Shown here in pieces: positions 1 through 5,466 of a stretch of DNA of 11,471 bases (the first letter of the stretch is position 1; each line of letters opens with the position of its first letter). Under the pieces are notes generated by a model, which saw only the letters and a program-made list of their open reading frames with translations, searched no databases and was not told the DNA's origin. This DNA is from Acinetobacter sp. N54.MGS-139 (GTDB taxonomy: Bacteria > Pseudomonadota > Gammaproteobacteria > Burkholderiales > Burkholderiaceae_F): positions 1 through 11,471 of the forward strand of contig LARN01000051.1 of NCBI GenBank assembly GCA_000980495.1, read 5' to 3'. Both the position numbers and the translations under genes were made by a program.

Positions 1-1313
1 TCCGAAAGTGTGGCGTAATGCGCCAGAAGCGGAGGACATTTGAGTTCTGCCGTCAATTTCGAGACTTCAGGATCGTCTGGGTTGAGCGCATCAAGAGCCT
101 GCTGAAGAATGTACTTCAAAGGCGGATTGTTCTCCTTTTTGCGTTTTGCCAAATGGGACTCAAGAATAGATCTGTAGTCCGCATAAGAGAATATCTTGCA
201 TAGCACAGCCAACACAAAAATCGCAAGGCTCGAATCATTCTCTTTTAATCTGGAAGCCATTGCTTCGTGATCGAAGGGTGTTATCTTTTCTGGATTATCG
301 ATAAAGGTAAACACAAGCGCGGCCATATCCGAGGCAATATCTTTTGAAAACTCCTCAGTTTTCTTTAAAAGGGAGGATATTTTTCTTGCCGTAGACGCCG
401 AGCCTCTGTCCAAAAATAAAACTGCTGTCAGAAAGACATTTCGAATAGGTCGGAAGAAAATAGGATTCTTATAGTAGACAAAATGGCCTCGGTGATACTT
501 AACATCTTCCTTTAAAGCAGAAAGTACGCCCTTTTGGCCTTCTTTAAAGTTTCCATGAGAAGCCTGAAAAATCCCCTTTAGTAAATCCTTCGTCCAATAG
601 TCATCAGACAATTGATCAAAAGTAAAACCACTAAAACCGGTCCTATATAGATCGTATTCACTTGCAAACCACGTAACCACGTCCTCTCGAATCGTGTCCC
701 CGAAAGAGAGAAAAAGTTCTTTAGAACATCCTAAACTAAAGTCCTCAGACTTGCCGGCTGCTGCATCCATAAAAAGGTTCCAAGCTAACACTTTGTTTTC
801 TTTGGATAGTTTGGCAAACAGCGGATGCCACTCTTTCCTGCAGGCCATGACAAGGATCAAGCCTTTTACAGCATCTCTGTACCGGAAAAACGGGTAGAGC
901 GCAGTGTCTTTACAACGGGAGAGAACACCGTTCAAATCTCCCTTACCACTAAGTTTGAAGAAAGAAAGCTGCAAAAGAAAATCAATATAAAAGTCTTGAA
1001 CCTCATCTCCTCTTGTAAGCACCCTTCCAAGCGTCCTCTTAGCTTCTTTGATGAAAGAAGGCGTATAGACCTGAGCGTAGTCAAGAATCACTTCGGGTTT
1101 GATTGCGTATTTGCCTTTGTAGTGACTAGGAAAAGCAATTGCAACATTTTTATCCTGCAAAAGCTTAAGAAATCCATGAACGGACTGCCTGTTAAGCGAT
1201 TGTTCAATCACTTCTTCAGCCGCGTATTCATGAAAATATCCCGGAATAATTGAAAAAATCAGAGCGTACTTACCGAGACGAGGATACTTGCTGAGCGGAT
1301 CTTGGACGATCAT
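1..1313 (-). CDS. Large protein of unknown function, N-terminal part (runs off left edge)
   Basis: Reading the minus strand by hand gives one uninterrupted frame from ATG at 1313 to base 1, about 437 codons with no stop, so the gene continues beyond the window. It opens MIVQDPLSKYPRLGKYALIF. An in-frame TTG at 1343, just after a TAG at 1346-1344, is the only longer start; neither has a clear Shine-Dalgarno sequence. The protein reads as a soluble, helix-rich sequence with mixed charge and repeated aromatic/Leu-rich segments. I see no signal peptide, clear membrane span, Walker motif, zinc cluster or catalytic motif in the visible part. It lies 3' of feo on the same strand but behind the feo terminator, so it should have its own promoter; a TATAGT at 1348-1343 is a possible -10. 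It is AT-richer than the flanking operons. A long helical N-terminal region before a catalytic domain (as in some bacterial SNF2-type helicases) is a weak guess only. Coding status is fairly sure; function is unknown. Confidence 0.75.
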   Translation of the reverse strand, partial: MIVQDPLSKYPRLGKYALIFSIIPGYFHEYAAEEVIEQSLNRQSVHGFLKLLQDKNVAIAFPSHYKGKYAIKPEVILDYAQVYTPSFIKEAKRTLGRVLTRGDEVQDFYIDFLLQLSFFKLSGKGDLNGVLSRCKDTALYPFFRYRDAVKGLILVMACRKEWHPLFAKLSKENKVLAWNLFMDAAAGKSEDFSLGCSKELFLSFGDTIREDVVTWFASEYDLYRTGFSGFTFDQLSDDYWTKDLLKGIFQASHGNFKEGQKGVLSALKEDVKYHRGHFVYYKNPIFFRPIRNVFLTAVLFLDRGSASTARKISSLLKKTEEFSKDIASDMAALVFTFIDNPEKITPFDHEAMASRLKENDSSLAIFVLAVLCKIFSYADYRSILESHLAKRKKENNPPLKYILQQALDALNPDDPEVSKLTAELKCPPLLAHYATLS

Positions 1314-1382
1314 TTTGAATTTCAGAAAGGAAAGATTTTCCAACTATACGGCAGTTGCGGCGACCCTTGGCACCTCAACCGT

Positions 1383-1417
1383 AAAAAAACTCCTCGAACC
1401 GTTAAGCACGAGGAGTT
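1383..1417 (-). terminator. Intrinsic terminator of the feo operon
   Basis: On the minus strand a perfect 9-bp stem (AACTCCTCG at 1417-1409 pairing with CGAGGAGTT at 1396-1388) encloses a 12-nt loop and runs into seven consecutive T residues. It starts 17 bases after the feoC stop codon. The plus strand has no T-run after the stem, so it terminates leftward transcription only. It separates the feo operon from the unknown gene downstream. Confidence 0.9.
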
Positions 1418-1434
1418 CTAAAAGCCTAAGCGTT

Positions 1435-1686
1435 TTACGACTTCTTGACGAAAGTCACCGATTGAGGACCGAGCCATTCGTAGTGACGTTTGATACCGTC
1501 CGCGCAGGCGGTGCAGCCTCCGCATTTGGTTCCGTCCATATCGACTTTGGCCATCAGTCCTTTGTCAATCCAGCGGCGCGCCATCGGTTCGATCACCGAG
1601 GGCTCGACCCGGAAATGCATGGCGATTTCCAGTTCCGAGACAATGCGCCGAGCTTGAACGTATTCCTTTAATTCGGTTAATGTCAC
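1435..1686 (-). CDS. feoC: FeoC-like winged-helix [Fe-S] regulator of ferrous iron transport
   Basis: An 83-residue protein matching FeoC in size, operon position and layout. The first 50 or so residues form a small winged-helix-like unit (MTLTELKEYV followed by helix-turn-helix-like segments). A cysteine cluster C55-x2-C58-x2-C61 follows, in the wing region where FeoC proteins carry their iron-sulfur ligands. Klebsiella and E. coli FeoC have four cysteines; only three are visible here, so the fourth ligand, if any, must come from elsewhere. Family knowledge: FeoC binds FeoB and can protect it from proteolysis or tune it to iron and oxygen; the DNA-binding role is less sure. The start is GTG, and its GTGA overlaps the feoB TGA by 4 bp, which points to translational coupling. 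The intrinsic terminator follows directly. Confidence 0.85.
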   Translation of the reverse strand: MTLTELKEYVQARRIVSELEIAMHFRVEPSVIEPMARRWIDKGLMAKVDMDGTKCGGCTACADGIKRHYEWLGPQSVTFVKKS

Positions 1687-4010
1687 TGAGCCGCATCCTT
1701 GCCTTTAACACGAAGGCCGATAATGATTGCAAGAATTACCGCCAGGCACACGCCGATGCATACCGAGGAATACACCGGATGCTGATTGAAACGGCCGATC
1801 TGATAAACAATCGTTGCTGCTCCATAGCCCATAGCAATAGTCCAGAGGGCTGCAAATGCCGTCCAGCGGGCGCCGACCTCTCGATACATAGCACCGATCG
1901 AAGCGCAGCACGGGATGTACAGGAGAACCATCAGCAGATAAGAGAAGGCGCCTAAGTCACCGTCAAAGAGGTGTTTCATCGCACGGAACGTACCGGTGCC
2001 CACCTCTTGCTCTGCGGCTTGTTCATCGACGTCGGTCAGGTCTTTTTCAACATTGACGCCGAGCGGATCGACAAAGAAGTCACCGAGTTGGGATAGATTT
2101 TCACCGATCGATTTCACAGCGCGAATGGCTTCGCCGGAGAAGCTGAACGGTTCTTCCTCTTCTTCAGGCTTGGCTTCACCGTTCTTTTCCTGGTCGGCCG
2201 CACTCATGCGGTCGCCCATGCCGGAATAAAGACTGTCCAACGTACCGACAACGGCTTCTTTCGCCAGGATGCCGGTGAAGACACCCACCGCAGCAGGCCA
2301 GTTTTCATTGCTGATACCCATCGGCTGGAAAGCCGGAACAATGGTCTTGCCGATCTGAGAAAGAACGGACTTATCGGTGTCTTCGTTGCCGAAGCTGCCG
2401 TCCGTGCCCAAAGAGTTTAAGAAGGCCAATACTGCAACGATGATGACGATCAGTTGACCGGCTTTCACGATAAAGCTCTTTAAGCGGTCCCAGGTGCGAA
2501 GGCCCAGATTCTTAAGGGTCGGCATGTGGTACGGAGGAATTTCCATCACGAAAGCTCCCGCCTCGTCTTTCAGCGCGGTTCTCTTCAGAATGAAGCCCGT
2601 GAGAATCGCCACCAAAATACCGATCAGATACAGAGAGAAGACCAGGTTCTGTCCTCCGAGCGGCCAGAAAGTCGTCGCAAACAGCACGTATACCGGAAGA
2701 CGAGCGCCGCAGCTCATGAACGGAGCCATCATCACGGTCGTAATACGGTCGGATTTTTTCTCCATGGTGCGGGCGGCCATAATCGCCGGAACGCCGCAGC
2801 CGAAGCCCACGATCAGCGGAACGAAGGATTTGCCGGGAAGTCCCAAGAAACGCATCATGCGGTCCATCACGAAAGCGGCACGGGCCATGTAGCCGGAGTC
2901 TTCCAGGAAGGAGAGCGCGAGGAACAGACAGGCGATCACGGGAATAAAGGTCGAGACTGTCTGAATACCGCCGCCGATGCCGTCAGCGAGAATCGTCTTG
3001 AGCCATTCGGGACTGCCGATGCTCGTCAGAAGATTACCGAAGCCTTGAACGAAGATGGCTCCGAAAAGAATATCGAAGAAATCGATAAAGGCCGATCCGA
3101 TGTTGATCGAGAAGATGAACATCAGATACATGATGAACAGGAAGATCGGAATACCGAGCCAGCGGTTCAGAACGATCTTGTCAATTTTATCGGTCGTGCT
3201 CTGGTCGATCTCGCCTTTGCGGATCATGGATGCGGCTGTTGCCTGAGATACAAAGCTGTAGCGAACGTCAGCCATCGCGATATCGAGGTCGCCGTTGTAC
3301 TTCTGATTAATTTCCGCAATGATCTTATCGACTTCGGTCAGGTCCACTCCTTTCAGGTAGTCGCCCATACCGGCGTCGCCTTCCAGCAGCTGCTCGGCGG
3401 TCCATTCGGCGCGTTCCACTTTCTGAGCAGACAGAAGCTTGGCAATTTCAGCTCTGGCCGCCTCTACGTCATCGGCAAAGACGATCGGGTTCTTCGGGAT
3501 ACGAAGGTCATCGAGCTGGGCGTCGATCGCGGCACACAGTTCTTTTAAGCCCTGCTCTTTCGCAGCGACAATACCGATCACAGGGCAGCCCAAGGCTTCG
3601 CTGAGTTTGTGCGGATCGATTTCGATTTGGTGGGCAGCAGCCATATCCAGCATATTGAGCACCACGATCATCGGAACCTGCATTTCGAGAAGCTGCGTGG
3701 TCAGATAAAGATTGCGCTCGAGGTTGCTCGCGTCAACGATGTTGACGATCAGTTCGGCTTCATCCTGCAGGATGTAATCACGGGCAACGCGTTCGTCCTC
3801 ACTGGAAGCAGAACTCGGCTGAAGGGAGTAAATGCCGGGCAGGTCAACGATTGTGATCTCTCTGTCTTTATAAGTGAACTCGCCGACAATGCGTTCGACG
3901 GTCACGCCGGGCCAGTTGCCGACCGTTTGATGAGAGCTGGTCAGACCGTTAAATAAAGTGGTTTTGCCGCAGTTCGGGTTGCCCACAACTGCAATAATAT
4001 TTTTACGCAT
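1683..4010 (-). CDS. feoB: Ferrous iron transporter FeoB, G-protein-like permease
   Basis: Full length at 775 residues, about the size of E. coli FeoB. It imports Fe2+ across the inner membrane. The N-terminal G domain is complete: G1 GNPNCGKTT (10-18), G2 T37, G3 DLPG (56-59), G4 NMLD (119-122) and a G5-like segment near 147-150. A GDI-like helical linker (about 170-270) precedes the membrane domain, which starts near residue 286. The two Gate halves show the conserved segments FGCGVPAIMAAR (403-414, C405) and MSCGARLPVY (432-441, C434), and a late helix holds IPCCAS (C701, C702). An acidic cytoplasmic or periplasmic insert (EEEEE at 616-620, more acidic residues to 670) separates later helices. 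The ATG follows the feoA2 stop by 8 bp without a clear ribosome binding site, so translation is probably coupled. The gene appears intact. Confidence 0.97.
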   Translation of the reverse strand: MRKNIIAVVGNPNCGKTTLFNGLTSSHQTVGNWPGVTVERIVGEFTYKDREITIVDLPGIYSLQPSSASSEDERVARDYILQDEAELIVNIVDASNLERNLYLTTQLLEMQVPMIVVLNMLDMAAAHQIEIDPHKLSEALGCPVIGIVAAKEQGLKELCAAIDAQLDDLRIPKNPIVFADDVEAARAEIAKLLSAQKVERAEWTAEQLLEGDAGMGDYLKGVDLTEVDKIIAEINQKYNGDLDIAMADVRYSFVSQATAASMIRKGEIDQSTTDKIDKIVLNRWLGIPIFLFIMYLMFIFSINIGSAFIDFFDILFGAIFVQGFGNLLTSIGSPEWLKTILADGIGGGIQTVSTFIPVIACLFLALSFLEDSGYMARAAFVMDRMMRFLGLPGKSFVPLIVGFGCGVPAIMAARTMEKKSDRITTVMMAPFMSCGARLPVYVLFATTFWPLGGQNLVFSLYLIGILVAILTGFILKRTALKDEAGAFVMEIPPYHMPTLKNLGLRTWDRLKSFIVKAGQLIVIIVAVLAFLNSLGTDGSFGNEDTDKSVLSQIGKTIVPAFQPMGISNENWPAAVGVFTGILAKEAVVGTLDSLYSGMGDRMSAADQEKNGEAKPEEEEEPFSFSGEAIRAVKSIGENLSQLGDFFVDPLGVNVEKDLTDVDEQAAEQEVGTGTFRAMKHLFDGDLGAFSYLLMVLLYIPCCASIGAMYREVGARWTAFAALWTIAMGYGAATIVYQIGRFNQHPVYSSVCIGVCLAVILAIIIGLRVKGKDAAQ

Positions 4011-4018
4011 GGTTTGAT

Positions 4019-4249
4019 TTATTTGATCGGTTCGACATCCAAAATTTCAATCTCGCCCTTACGGACGCTGATTGAAGAACCTCTTAATTTGATTTCGACC
4101 GGATCGCCGAGGGGAGCGACTCGCTCAACCACAAAAGGCGTTCCGGGAAGAGCGCCCAATGCCAAAAGTCTTTTGCGGTATTCGATTAAGCCGGGTCTGA
4201 AGGATTTGATTACGCCCTTCTCGCCGGGCTTCATATCTCTAAGCAGCAT
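4019..4249 (-). CDS. feoA: FeoA, small SH3-like partner of FeoB (second copy)
   Basis: A 76-residue protein with the typical FeoA pattern. It starts MLLRDMKPGEKGVIKSF, has the family's LLALGALPGTPFVVERVAPLGDP-type core (L28 to P50, written here in pieces: LLALGALPG then GDPVEIKLRG), and ends in the ISVRKGEIEILDV strand. FeoA proteins are cytoplasmic SH3-like beta-barrels that bind FeoB and are needed for its activity. The ATG follows the feoA1 TAA with no gap, and a GAGG sits 11 bases upstream inside feoA1. Of the two FeoA-type genes here, this one is the closer match to canonical FeoA. Confidence 0.93.
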   Translation of the reverse strand: MLLRDMKPGEKGVIKSFRPGLIEYRKRLLALGALPGTPFVVERVAPLGDPVEIKLRGSSISVRKGEIEILDVEPIK

Positions 4250-4513
4250 TTATTTTTCTACCTCTTTGTTCCATAGAACTTTGAGTTCCTTCGCTACCGG
4301 ACGGCCGATGGCGACGTGTACGTTGCTAATGGCTACGACGACAGGGCCGGAAATCGTTACGCTGGACACCGTCAGAGGAAGATCTAAATAGATACCGACA
4401 TCCGTGAGTTTGCGAATGTCTTCCTGACTGAGGTTTCCCCAGCTCACGAGATCAACCACTGCTCCGACGGGTGCGTCTAGAAGGCTGATCTCAGCGTCGT
4501 TTGTTTTTTCCAT
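4250..4513 (-). CDS. feoA: FeoA-domain protein (first, divergent copy)
   Basis: First gene of the operon, 87 residues from the ATG at 4513. A longer frame with an ATG at 4576 exists but would run through the Fur-like site and promoter. The 4513 start has AGGAG 7 bases upstream (GCAGGAGCTTTC), so it is preferred. The product begins MEKTNDAEISLLDAPVGA. It shows the FeoA-like order of strand, glycine-containing turn, helix (LSQEDIRKLTDVGIYLDLPL) and further strands with SGPVVVAISN. The match to FeoA is weaker than for the next gene, but size, position and fold pattern agree. Tandem FeoA genes before feoB are known in anaerobes; the two copies may contact FeoB differently or form a heteromer (inference). 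Confidence 0.85.
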   Translation of the reverse strand: MEKTNDAEISLLDAPVGAVVDLVSWGNLSQEDIRKLTDVGIYLDLPLTVSSVTISGPVVVAISNVHVAIGRPVAKELKVLWNKEVEK

Positions 4514-4554
4514 GAAAGCTCCTGCTTTATATTTCGAATAAATCAAATAATAAT

Positions 4555-4573
4555 AGTAACGATTCTCATTATC
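4555..4573. promoter_or_regulatory. Fur-like box in front of the feo operon
   Basis: The 19 bases AGTAACGATTCTCATTATC match the Fur consensus GATAATGATAATCATTATC at 14 of 19 positions by eye; the right half is best (CATTATC on plus, GATAATG on minus). It lies 42 bases upstream of the feoA1 start. It overlaps a possible promoter on the minus strand: TTGGAT (4575-4570) as -35 and TATTAT (4551-4546) as -10, 18 bases apart. Iron-loaded Fur would then block transcription. The site call is fairly good; the exact promoter hexamers are uncertain. Confidence 0.65.
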
Positions 4574-4685
4574 CAAAAATTAGATAAATATTTTGAGCAA
4601 TTTAACTTATAAATGCGATGTTAATAAGTATAAACCCTAAGCAATTTTTACTTTCACTTTTAAGGACCTGAAAGAAAGGATAAAA

Positions 4686-4784
4686 ATGTTCAAAAAGGTC
4701 TTTCGGTGTTATCGATATTTGCATTCGTTATCGGCAAGGACGTCGGTTTGCCTCATCAGAAATCAATCGACGAGGTTCTTTTTT
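4686..4784 (+). pseudogene. Possible broken gene for a small exported protein
   Basis: AAAGGA at 4675-4680 sits 5 bases before the ATG at 4686, a good translation start. The frame as it stands gives MFKKVFRCYRY..., which resembles nothing. If the A5 run at 4692-4696 had one more A, the frame would instead read MFKKGLSVLSIFAFVIG and then stop at TAG 4784-4786: two lysines plus a hydrophobic stretch, like a signal peptide. This suggests a frameshifted remnant of an exported protein. The region also carries a terminator-like hairpin, so a small RNA is another reading. Weak evidence, from reading frames alone. Confidence 0.22.
4751..4784 (+). terminator. Terminator-like hairpin with T-run
   Basis: CCTCATC (4751-4757) pairs with GACGAGG (4769-4775) at six of seven positions around an 11-nt loop, followed by TTCTTTTTT (4776-4784). 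It is weaker than the other terminators in the window because of the mismatch. It could end a short transcript started in the feo-fdh intergenic region. Confidence 0.35.
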
Positions 4785-5043
4785 AGCCGTACGATCTCTT
4801 TGCCTAATTCAATGCGCCAAAAATTAATATCGCAAATTCAAAGGTTCAGAGCAGGTTTTCGAGCGATCGGCAACAAGCCGAGTGAGGCACTGCAACTTGA
4901 GGAAAATTTTCCGCCCTTCCACGGCGTACCGTAATGCGGTTATTACCTAAAAATGTGATTTTTCTTAGCACTTTCAAATTCCAAAAAGCTCAAAGCGCGT
5001 AATTCTAATGTTTCTAAATATTACATAAAATGCAAAAAACCAT

Positions 5044-5057
5044 CCGTATTAATACGG
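5044..5057. promoter_or_regulatory. Perfect 14-bp palindrome, possible operator
   Basis: CCGTATTAATACGG reads the same on both strands with no loop, which fits a dimeric protein site better than an RNA hairpin. It is followed by TTATT. A related sequence, CCGTAATGCGGTTATT, occurs at 4929-4944. No regulator can be named from the sequence, and the site is more than 300 bases from the fdh promoter candidate. Confidence 0.3.
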
Positions 5058-5358
5058 TTATTTAGCCAATTTTTTGAGGATTTTTGACATTATTTTGAAA
5101 ATATCTTCCCATTTAGCACGCTCCGTGAATTTCTGTGAAAGAACAAATTTTCGTGCCAATAAAGGGCGGATCTCTTTGATTTTGGGGTTTTTACTAAATC
5201 TGCATCATGTTTCTTTTGATTCTATCGATTTATTCGATGGAGTTGTTTACCCCATAATTATTGTTATTTTGTAGCCCCGTGTAACTATTCGTAAAATTAT
5301 CCTTATTTTTCCGTTGTTTGCAAAACTTATCAGCCTGCTCATTAATCTTCAAATCTTA

Positions 5359-5388
5359 TTGACACCTTATGAGTCAGGCGCCTAAAGT
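5359..5388 (+). promoter_or_regulatory. Probable promoter of the fdh operon
   Basis: A perfect -35 hexamer TTGACA (5359-5364) is followed after 18 bases by TAAAGT (5383-5388), 4 of 6 to the TATAAT consensus. It would give a 5' leader of about 70 bases before the fdnG ATG. I found no convincing FNR or NarL site beside it, although formate dehydrogenase-N operons in enteric bacteria use both. Confidence 0.5.
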
Positions 5389-5396
5389 GACCGCAA

Positions 5397-5443
5397 TCGG
5401 CGCAACCGCCGAATCCACCCCAGGACTTGTGCAAATGTTGCAC
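5397..5443 (+). promoter_or_regulatory. Two dyads in the fdnG leader
   Basis: TCGGCG (5397-5402) pairs perfectly with CGCCGA (5407-5412) around a CAAC loop. Then GTGCAA (5429-5434) and TTGCAC (5438-5443) form a perfect inverted repeat with a 3-base centre, ending 9 bases before the AAAGGA ribosome binding site (5453-5458). They may be leader RNA structures or protein-binding sites near the start of transcription. Confidence 0.4.
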
Positions 5444-5466
5444 TTGTATGCTAAAGGACACAATTT

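Larger units (their letters stand above)
4514..5466. other. Divergent intergenic region between feo and fdh (953 bp)
   Basis: AT-rich and without a convincing intact gene. From left to right it holds the feo ribosome binding site, promoter and Fur-like box (to about 4575); a short reading frame with a good ribosome binding site at 4675-4688 and a terminator-like hairpin at 4751-4784; two related dyad motifs at 4929-4944 and 5044-5062; an AT-rich stretch from about 5065 to 5340 where I see nothing specific; and the fdh promoter and leader from 5359. Frames at 4686-4934 and 5074-5274 are open but do not look like conserved proteins. Confidence 0.7.

Noticed and set aside
825..1253. A 142-codon plus-strand frame, and others at 694-897 and 1288-1671
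   Set aside because: They overlap the longer uninterrupted minus-strand frame (1-1313), and the last also overlaps feoC and its terminator. They are shadows.
2526..3548. A 340-codon plus-strand frame opposite feoB
   Set aside because: Antisense to a complete, conserved FeoB; the translation is rich in H, R, Q and E, typical of a shadow frame.
5216..5229. TTGATTCTATCGAT as an FNR site for the fdh operon
   Set aside because: Only the left half fits the TTGAT-N4-ATCAA consensus, and it is about 140 bases upstream of the likely -35, too far for normal FNR activation.
5074..5274. A 66-codon plus-strand frame in the intergenic region
   Set aside because: It starts at TTG without a ribosome binding site, in AT-rich DNA, with no recognisable product.
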